Positions 58,260-64,000 of a stretch of 64,000 nucleotides of DNA are shown one piece after another. The stretch lies in contig CABPYL010000004.1 in assembly GCA_902461565.1 (NCBI GenBank), forward strand, positions 1 to 64,000, read 5' to 3'. The DNA is from an uncultured Porphyromonadaceae bacterium. Lineage in GTDB: Bacteria > Bacteroidota > Bacteroidia > Bacteroidales > Muribaculaceae. Each line of letters starts with the position of its first letter. Within the stretch, counting starts at the first letter, position 1. The notes under the pieces were generated by a model. It was not told the DNA's origin, searched no databases, and worked only from the letters and a program-made list of their open reading frames with translations. A program made the position numbers and the translations under genes.

Positions 58260-60542
58260 ATGAAAAAGCAATTATATTTAGTTGCCGCAGCTGCTGTTAT
58301 CGCTGTCCAGTCTGCCGATGCACGCGACTATACGCAGCTCGTCAATCCTCTTGTTGGTACCGAGAGCACATTCGAGCTTTCTGCCGGCAACACATATCCG
58401 GCCATTGCACGTCCCTGGGGTATGAATTTCTGGACACCCCAGACCGGACCGATGGGCGACGGATGGCAGTACCAGTATACGGCCAACAAAATCCGTGGCT
58501 TCAAGCAGACACATCAGCCCAGTCCGTGGATCAACGACTTCGGTCAGTTCTCCATAATGCCCGTAACTGGCTCGCCCAAGTTCAAGGAAAACGACCGCAT
58601 GAGCTGGTTTTCACACAAAGCCGAGGAAGCTCGTCCGTATTACTACAAGGCGTACCTTGCCGACTGGGATGTGGTTACAGAAGTCGCTCCCACCGATCGT
58701 GCCGCAATGTTCCGCTTTACATTCCCTGAGGCTTCTTCTTTTGTCGTAGTTGACGCTTTTGATCATGGAAGCCATATCGAGGTTGTGCCCGGCCAGAACA
58801 GGATCATCGGCTATACAACCCGCAACAATGGCGGCGTCCCCGAGAATTTCCGTAATTATTTCGTGGTTGAGTTCGACAAGCCGTTTACTTATACAGCGAC
58901 ATTCGCTGGCGACGAACTCAGCGAGAACGCCAACGAGCAGACGGCCGATCATACCGGAGCTGTCATAGGCTTCAAGACCGTGAAAGGCGAGAAAGTGCAT
59001 GCTCGTGTGGCATCGTCGTTCATATCGCCGGAGCAGGCCGTGCGCAACCTTGCTGAACTCGACGGCAAGACATTCGATCAGATTGCCGAGGATGGCCGCG
59101 ACGCCTGGAACGATGTGCTTGGCCGCATCGACGTGGAAGGCGGCGACCTTGACCAGCAGCGCACATTTTATACTTGCCTGTACCGATCAACTCTGTTTCC
59201 TCACAAACTATATGAGATCGATGCTGCCGGAAATCCCGTGCACTACAGCCCCTATAACGGTGAGGTGCTTCCCGGATACATGTACACAGGCACCGGCTTC
59301 TGGGATACGTTCCGTGCCCTGTTCCCGCTGCTCAACATCCTTTATCCCTCTGTTGAAAAAGAAATGCAGGAGGGCTTCCTGAACGCTTACCGCGAAAGCG
59401 GTTTCTTCCCCGAATGGTCGTCGCCCGGCCACCGCGGCTGCATGGTAGGCAACAACTCGGCTTCCGTTATGGCCGACGCTTATCTCAAAGGTATCAAGGT
59501 AGACGATCCCGAAACGCTTTGGAAAGGTATCGTAACGGGCGCAAATAATGTGCATCCCACGGTTTCTTCGTCGGGCCGTCTCGGACACGAGTATTACAAT
59601 AAACTCGGTTATGTGCCCTACGATGTTGATATCAAGGAAAACGCCGCCCGTACCCTCGAATATGCTTACGACGACTGGGCGATATGGCAGCTTGCCAAGG
59701 CGCTTGGCCGTCCGGCCGAGGAGCAGCAGCTGTACGCCGACCGCGCGATGAACTATAAGAATCTTTTCGACCCAGAAACAAAGTTGATGCGCGGACGCAA
59801 TGCCGACGGCAAGTTCGCACCTAACTTCTCTCCTTTCAAGTGGGGCGACGCCTTTACCGAGGGTAATTCCTGGCACTACACTTGGAGTGTGTTCCACGAT
59901 CCTCAGGGCCTTGTCGATCTTATGGGCGGCCGTGAAATCTTCGTGGAGATGATGGATTCGGTATTCTCTGTTCCGCCGGTGTTCGACGACAGCTACTATG
60001 GTTTCCCCATTCACGAAATACGTGAAATGCAGGTTATGAACATGGGCAACTATGCTCACGGCAACCAGCCCATACAGCACATGATTTATCTGTACGATTG
60101 GGTGGGCGAACCCTGGAAGGTACAGCAGCGTGTACGCGAAGTTATGGATAAACTGTATACCCCGCGTCCCGACGGCTATTGCGGCGACGAGGACAACGGC
60201 CAGACGTCGGCATGGTATGTATTCTCGGCTCTCGGTTTCTATCCTGTAAATCCTGTCGGAGGCGAATATGCTCTTGGTGCGCCTCTGTTCAATAAAGCTA
60301 CAGTCAAACTCGAGAACGGAAAGACTGTAACGATTTCCGCACCGGATAACAGCACAGATAATTTCTATGTTGAATCCATGAAAGTTAACGGCAAAAACTA
60401 CGACAAGAACTATATCACCTTCCCAATGCTTATGAATGGCGACAAGATAGAGTTCAAAATGTCGGCAAAGCCTAACTACAAGCGAGGCACAGCCAAAGAA
60501 GCTGCTCCGTACTCTTTCTCTAATGAATTCAAGAAAAAATGA
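58260..60542 (+). CDS. Glycoside hydrolase family 92 alpha-mannosidase
   Basis: A 760-residue exported calcium-dependent exo-alpha-mannosidase of GH92, signal peptide 1-21. The N-terminal beta-sandwich has LVNPLVGTE, GNTYPAIARPWGMNFWTPQTG and IRGFKQTHQPSPW. The helical catalytic domain shows YTGTGFWDTFRALFPLLN, EWSSPGHRGCMVGNNS, EGNSWHYTW and GDEDNGQTSAWYVFSALGFYPV, all family landmarks. Length is normal. It trims mannose side chains or ends released by GH76. Its stop overlaps the start of the acyltransferase gene by four bases. Confidence 0.94.
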   Translation: MKKQLYLVAAAAVIAVQSADARDYTQLVNPLVGTESTFELSAGNTYPAIARPWGMNFWTPQTGPMGDGWQYQYTANKIRGFKQTHQPSPWINDFGQFSIMPVTGSPKFKENDRMSWFSHKAEEARPYYYKAYLADWDVVTEVAPTDRAAMFRFTFPEASSFVVVDAFDHGSHIEVVPGQNRIIGYTTRNNGGVPENFRNYFVVEFDKPFTYTATFAGDELSENANEQTADHTGAVIGFKTVKGEKVHARVASSFISPEQAVRNLAELDGKTFDQIAEDGRDAWNDVLGRIDVEGGDLDQQRTFYTCLYRSTLFPHKLYEIDAAGNPVHYSPYNGEVLPGYMYTGTGFWDTFRALFPLLNILYPSVEKEMQEGFLNAYRESGFFPEWSSPGHRGCMVGNNSASVMADAYLKGIKVDDPETLWKGIVTGANNVHPTVSSSGRLGHEYYNKLGYVPYDVDIKENAARTLEYAYDDWAIWQLAKALGRPAEEQQLYADRAMNYKNLFDPETKLMRGRNADGKFAPNFSPFKWGDAFTEGNSWHYTWSVFHDPQGLVDLMGGREIFVEMMDSVFSVPPVFDDSYYGFPIHEIREMQVMNMGNYAHGNQPIQHMIYLYDWVGEPWKVQQRVREVMDKLYTPRPDGYCGDEDNGQTSAWYVFSALGFYPVNPVGGEYALGAPLFNKATVKLENGKTVTISAPDNSTDNFYVESMKVNGKNYDKNYITFPMLMNGDKIEFKMSAKPNYKRGTAKEAAPYSFSNEFKKK

Positions 60543-61675
60543 GCCGGTCAAGAATAGTATTCCTCGATTATATAAGAGTTTTTGCATGTTTTCTGGTGAT
60601 ACTGGTACATGCGAGTGAAAACTTCTACGGGTCGCCTAACCCGGGCGAGATGGCGGGACCGGTATCGTGGCTTGCCAGTGAGACCGACCGGCTGTGGGTC
60701 TCGATCTACGACGGTTTCTCGCGAATGTCTGTACCTTTATTTATCATTGTGTCCGCATATCTGCTTGCTCCTATGAAGGAAACGGAGACGATGTGGACAT
60801 TTTATCGGCGTCGTTTCATGCGCATTCTGCCCCCGTTCCTTATTTTTATGGTCCTGTATTGTGTGCTCCCTTATGCCTTCGGCCAGATCGACGCTTCCAC
60901 AGCCGTTACCGATTTCACTCATATTCCGCTTAACTTCCCCTCGCTGGCAGGACACATGTGGTTCCTCTATCCGCTGATAAGCATATATTTGTTCATCCCC
61001 GTTGTGTCGCCCTGGCTGCGCAAGGCAACGGCCCGTGAGGAGCGCTTCTTCATCCTGCTGTTCGCCATATCAACTTGCATGCCTTATCTGCGCCGCTGGG
61101 TTGGTCCGGTGTGGGGTGAATGTTTCTGGAACGAGTACCATGCACTATGGTATTTCTCCGGCTATCTTGGCTACCTCGTTACCGCCCACTATATCCGCGT
61201 GCATCTCGCATGGGACAACCGCAAGCGTGTAGCTGTAGGGCTGCCGATGATGCTTGTCGGTGCCATTGCAACCATTTTGTCGTTCTATGTGCAGGCCACA
61301 CCGCTCGTAGAGCTGGTAACACCAGAACTTGAAATAGGATGGTCGTTCTGTACGCTTAATGTTTTTGTGCTCACAACAGGAGCATTCCTGCTGTTCAGCA
61401 CTATCGGAAACGGTGAAGAGCCTGCTTTTGTGCTCAATCTTTCGAGGCTGAGTTTCACCATTTATCTGGTTCATATATTCTGGCTCGGTGTATGGGTCGG
61501 CATTTTCAAGACCGATTTTGCGCTTCCGACTGTAGCTGCAATCCCGGTAATTGCTGTGTGCACTTTCTTCACCAGCTGGCTTACGGCCCAGATTGTGTCC
61601 TGGTTGCCTGGCGCACGCTGGCTGGGTATAGAGCCCGCACAAACAACGCGCAGAACAATAGTCCCGGCTTCATGA
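60539..61675 (+). CDS. Membrane acyltransferase, Acyltransf_3 type
   Basis: A 378-residue integral membrane protein with about ten helices, of the acyltransferase-3 family. These proteins transfer O-acetyl or O-succinyl groups to surface sugars using acyl-CoA. The conserved early motif is present (FLDYIRVFACFLVILVHASE with His24). The later segment RRRFMRILPPFLIFM follows the family pattern. Its presence inside a catabolic operon is unusual: it may modify a self-glycan, or act on imported oligosaccharide. The ATGA overlap with GH92 and the one-base gap to the next gene argue for co-expression. Confidence 0.86.
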   Translation: MSRSRIVFLDYIRVFACFLVILVHASENFYGSPNPGEMAGPVSWLASETDRLWVSIYDGFSRMSVPLFIIVSAYLLAPMKETETMWTFYRRRFMRILPPFLIFMVLYCVLPYAFGQIDASTAVTDFTHIPLNFPSLAGHMWFLYPLISIYLFIPVVSPWLRKATAREERFFILLFAISTCMPYLRRWVGPVWGECFWNEYHALWYFSGYLGYLVTAHYIRVHLAWDNRKRVAVGLPMMLVGAIATILSFYVQATPLVELVTPELEIGWSFCTLNVFVLTTGAFLLFSTIGNGEEPAFVLNLSRLSFTIYLVHIFWLGVWVGIFKTDFALPTVAAIPVIAVCTFFTSWLTAQIVSWLPGARWLGIEPAQTTRRTIVPAS

Positions 61676-61676
61676 T

Positions 61677-64000
61677 ATGATACGTAAGAAAAGTCTTATA
61701 CTCCTCTCCGGCGTTATGTTCCTCTCTGTAGGGGACATAGACGCCGCAGAGCGTGTTATTACCATTACCGATAACTATCTTCATATACCTGTCTCGCACG
61801 CAGTGGATCGCGTGCGTATTGTAATGGAAGCACCCGGCATGGAGGCCATGCCGGTAGACGTGCGTATAGCCGGTGGAAAACCGGACTACTGGGTTTTCAA
61901 GGATGTCAAAGCCTTGCGAGGCAAAAAAATGAAAATAACGTATCCCGATGGCACGGCTGGGGTGGATTCCATTCGTCTGGCATCGGAAGTACCGGATGCC
62001 GACAGAATCTATAACGAACCTACACGCCCGCGATTCCATTATACTACCCGCCGCGGATGGATAAACGACCCAAACGGCCTTGTCTACTACGACGGTGAGT
62101 ACCATCTGTTCTATCAGCACAATCCATTCGAACGCGACTGGGGCAATATGACGTGGGGACATGCAGTAAGCACCGATTTGGTGAACTGGACCGAACTGCC
62201 TACGGCCATCCATCCGGATGCGTCGGGCACCATGTTCTCCGGTTCTGCTGTGATTGACTATGAAAATACATCGGGCTTCGGCAGCAAGAAAAATCCGCCA
62301 ATGGTGATTGCCTATACTGTGGACAGCCCCGACCGCGAGACGCAGGCCATAGCCTATAGCCTCGACCGAGGGCGTACTTTCACCAAGTATGCCGGTAATC
62401 CTGTAATCGACAGCAAGGAAAAATGGAATTCCCGCGACACCCGCGACCCGCGATTATTCCGCTACGACGACCATTGGGTGATGGTACTTAATGAACGCGA
62501 CGGTCATTCCATCTATACTTCCGACAATCTGCGCGACTGGACCTACCGGAGCCATGTAACCGGCTTCTGGGAATGCCCTGACCTGTTCGAGTTGTCTGTG
62601 GACGGCGATAAGAACAATAAAATGTGGGTTATGTCCGGCGCTTCCGGTACATATATGATTGGCAAGTTCGACGGCTATACCTTCACTCCGGTTTCAGGGA
62701 AGCACCGTAATTGTGCAGGCAGTATTTACGCCGCTCAGACGTTCAATAATATTCCTGCAAGCGACGGACGCCGCATCCAGATAGGCTGGGGACGCCTCGG
62801 TATTCCCGGGGAACCTGTCAACGGTATGATGCTTATGCCAACCGAGCTGAGTCTGCGCACTACCAAAGACGGAGTACGCCTTGTCAGTGTTCCAGTACGT
62901 GAGATTCAGGATATTTTCACTCCCGCAGGGGCATGGCAGAATCTGTCGCAGGAACAGGCCAATGATATTCTGCGGCCGTTTTCCGGGGTCGACTGCCTGC
63001 GCATAAAGGCAAAGATTGAGCTTTCTCATGCTACCGATGCCTCGCTCAGCCTCAACGGACAGCGGCTGGTGGATTACGATATGAACGGTACACGCCTCAA
63101 CGGCAACGATTATTCGCCTCAGGACCCAACGAGCATGCAGTTAGACGTTGATGTATTCATCGACCGCTCTGTTGTCGAGGTTTTTGTAGACGGTGGTCTT
63201 TTCTCTTATTCGTTCGGGCGCAACATGCCCGATAATCCTGACAGGACCGAGCCTTTCACATTCCGTGGAAACCGTATTACGGTCAAGGCTTTGGAAGTAT
63301 TCAGAATTGCCCAGCCCGAGATAACCGTGGTCCCGGCCCCTGCGAAAGGAGCATTCCCCATTGTTGCGGCTGATGGAAGCACTGCCACTTTTATCGTGTG
63401 CGATACGGATGCGGATGTGGTGTCTACAGCGGCTCAGGCAGTTGCGGAAGACATAAAGCTGATTACAGGTAGTGCTCCGGCAGTCCGGAATACCATTGAT
63501 AATATCGACTTCCCTGTCATAGCCGGAACCATAGGCAAATCGGAGCTTATAGACAAACTCATTGCCTCCGGAAAGATAGATGTTTACGATGTCAAAGACA
63601 AATGGGAAGCCTACGGCTTGGCAGTGGTGGACAAACCCTTCCCTGGGGTAAAAAAAGCGCTTGTGGCGTACGGCAGCATGCCGCGTGCCACTGCTTATGC
63701 GTTGTTCGAACTGTCCGGGCTTATGGGAGTATCGCCATACGTGTGGTGGGCCGACGTAATTCCCGAGAAAAGGGATGCACTGTATGCAACGGCAGGTGCT
63801 ACCATTGTTAAAGAACCGTCGGTAAAATATCGCGGCATATTTATAAATGACGAGGACTGGGGGCTGATGCCCTGGGCTGCAAAAAACATCGATTCCAAAT
63901 ATAACAACATAGGACCTAATACCTATGCCAAGGTTATGGAACTGCTTTTACGCCTGCGTGCAAATGTCCTTTGGCCGGCGATGCATTTGTGCTCGCAGGC
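61677..64000 (+). CDS. GH32-GH115 fusion enzyme, cut by the window end
   Basis: At least 774 residues, open at the right edge. After a signal peptide (1-23) and a beta-rich leader, a GH32 module spans about 115-545. Its nucleophile is Asp131 in WINDPNG, with Asp257 in TRDPRLF and acid/base Glu299 in WECPDLF: the full set for fructan-cleaving enzymes. A GH115 module begins near residue 550. Its N-terminal part (PIVAADGSTATFIVCDTDAD) is followed by GVSPYVWWADVIPEKR, VKYRGIFINDEDWGLMPWAAKN and VMELLLRLRANVLWPAM, typical of GH115 alpha-glucuronidases. One chain would thus attack fructosyl and glucuronosyl links. It starts one base after the acyltransferase stop. The ATG at 61677 gives a clean signal peptide. 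Confidence 0.88.
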   Translation, partial: MIRKKSLILLSGVMFLSVGDIDAAERVITITDNYLHIPVSHAVDRVRIVMEAPGMEAMPVDVRIAGGKPDYWVFKDVKALRGKKMKITYPDGTAGVDSIRLASEVPDADRIYNEPTRPRFHYTTRRGWINDPNGLVYYDGEYHLFYQHNPFERDWGNMTWGHAVSTDLVNWTELPTAIHPDASGTMFSGSAVIDYENTSGFGSKKNPPMVIAYTVDSPDRETQAIAYSLDRGRTFTKYAGNPVIDSKEKWNSRDTRDPRLFRYDDHWVMVLNERDGHSIYTSDNLRDWTYRSHVTGFWECPDLFELSVDGDKNNKMWVMSGASGTYMIGKFDGYTFTPVSGKHRNCAGSIYAAQTFNNIPASDGRRIQIGWGRLGIPGEPVNGMMLMPTELSLRTTKDGVRLVSVPVREIQDIFTPAGAWQNLSQEQANDILRPFSGVDCLRIKAKIELSHATDASLSLNGQRLVDYDMNGTRLNGNDYSPQDPTSMQLDVDVFIDRSVVEVFVDGGLFSYSFGRNMPDNPDRTEPFTFRGNRITVKALEVFRIAQPEITVVPAPAKGAFPIVAADGSTATFIVCDTDADVVSTAAQAVAEDIKLITGSAPAVRNTIDNIDFPVIAGTIGKSELIDKLIASGKIDVYDVKDKWEAYGLAVVDKPFPGVKKALVAYGSMPRATAYALFELSGLMGVSPYVWWADVIPEKRDALYATAGATIVKEPSVKYRGIFINDEDWGLMPWAAKNIDSKYNNIGPNTYAKVMELLLRLRANVLWPAMHLCSQ

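Noticed and set aside
59208..60587. 459-codon open frame opposite GH92
   Set aside because: Shadow of GH92, which has clear family motifs on the other strand.
1..64000. CRISPR arrays, tRNA or rRNA genes, insertion sequences
   Set aside because: No spaced repeat series, cloverleaf-like sequence, ribosomal RNA segment or transposase frame was recognised anywhere in the window.

Overview
The window looks like chromosome from a gut Bacteroidales, most probably Muribaculaceae (inference from gene content). The evidence is SusC/SusD pairs, a one-protein hybrid two-component regulator, lipoproteins with acidic residues after the lipobox cysteine, a T9SS-like C-terminal tail, and many Bacteroidota-type -7 promoter elements (TAnnTTTG).

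Layout. (1) 1-1400: AT-rich stretch with one orphan membrane protein, then an outer-membrane beta-barrel gene at 1413-3449 preceded by a 22-bp-period direct repeat. (2) 3515-8204: tightly coupled four-gene operon of nonulosonic-acid type: a GNAT-NeuC fusion, a divergent DegT-like PLP enzyme, a FemAB/GNAT-fold transferase and NeuB. No CMP-sugar synthetase lies here. (3) 8206-9963: a small DMT/DUF486 membrane protein, a surface lipoprotein and a small secreted protein. (4) 10096-16010: glutamate synthase gltB-gltD, followed by an AlaX-type tRNA-editing protein and a cytoplasmic-looking GH3 beta-glucosidase.

(5) 18915-28968, minus strand: four overlapping genes forming a candidate conflict/defence system. 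They encode a 1547-residue NACHT STAND NTPase, a 1218-residue protein made almost wholly of S1/OB-like repeats, a 419-residue protein with a coiled coil and a C-terminal pair of membrane helices (CorA-like layout), and a 173-residue unknown protein. The operon has its own promoter and sits between housekeeping genes (the AlaX/GH3 pair on one side, dtd on the other).

(6) 29605-64000: a large polysaccharide utilization locus. The minus-strand arm runs IPT/TIG lipoprotein - SusC - SusD - DUF1735/DUF4973-type lipoprotein - GH125 and ends in a terminator. A GH43-like lipoprotein that appears to have lost its catalytic residues is divergent from it. The HTCS regulator and a 926-residue T9SS-tailed protein follow on the minus strand. 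The plus-strand arm is GH127 - (DUF4965 family fused to GH2) - GH76 - DUF4965 family - GH92 - membrane acyltransferase - (GH32 fused to GH115, cut by the window end). GH76, GH92 and GH125 together point to alpha-mannan-type chains. GH127, GH2, GH115 and GH32 imply arabinose, galactose/uronic-acid and fructose decorations or a mixed substrate.

Functions come from reading motifs in the translations; no database search was possible.
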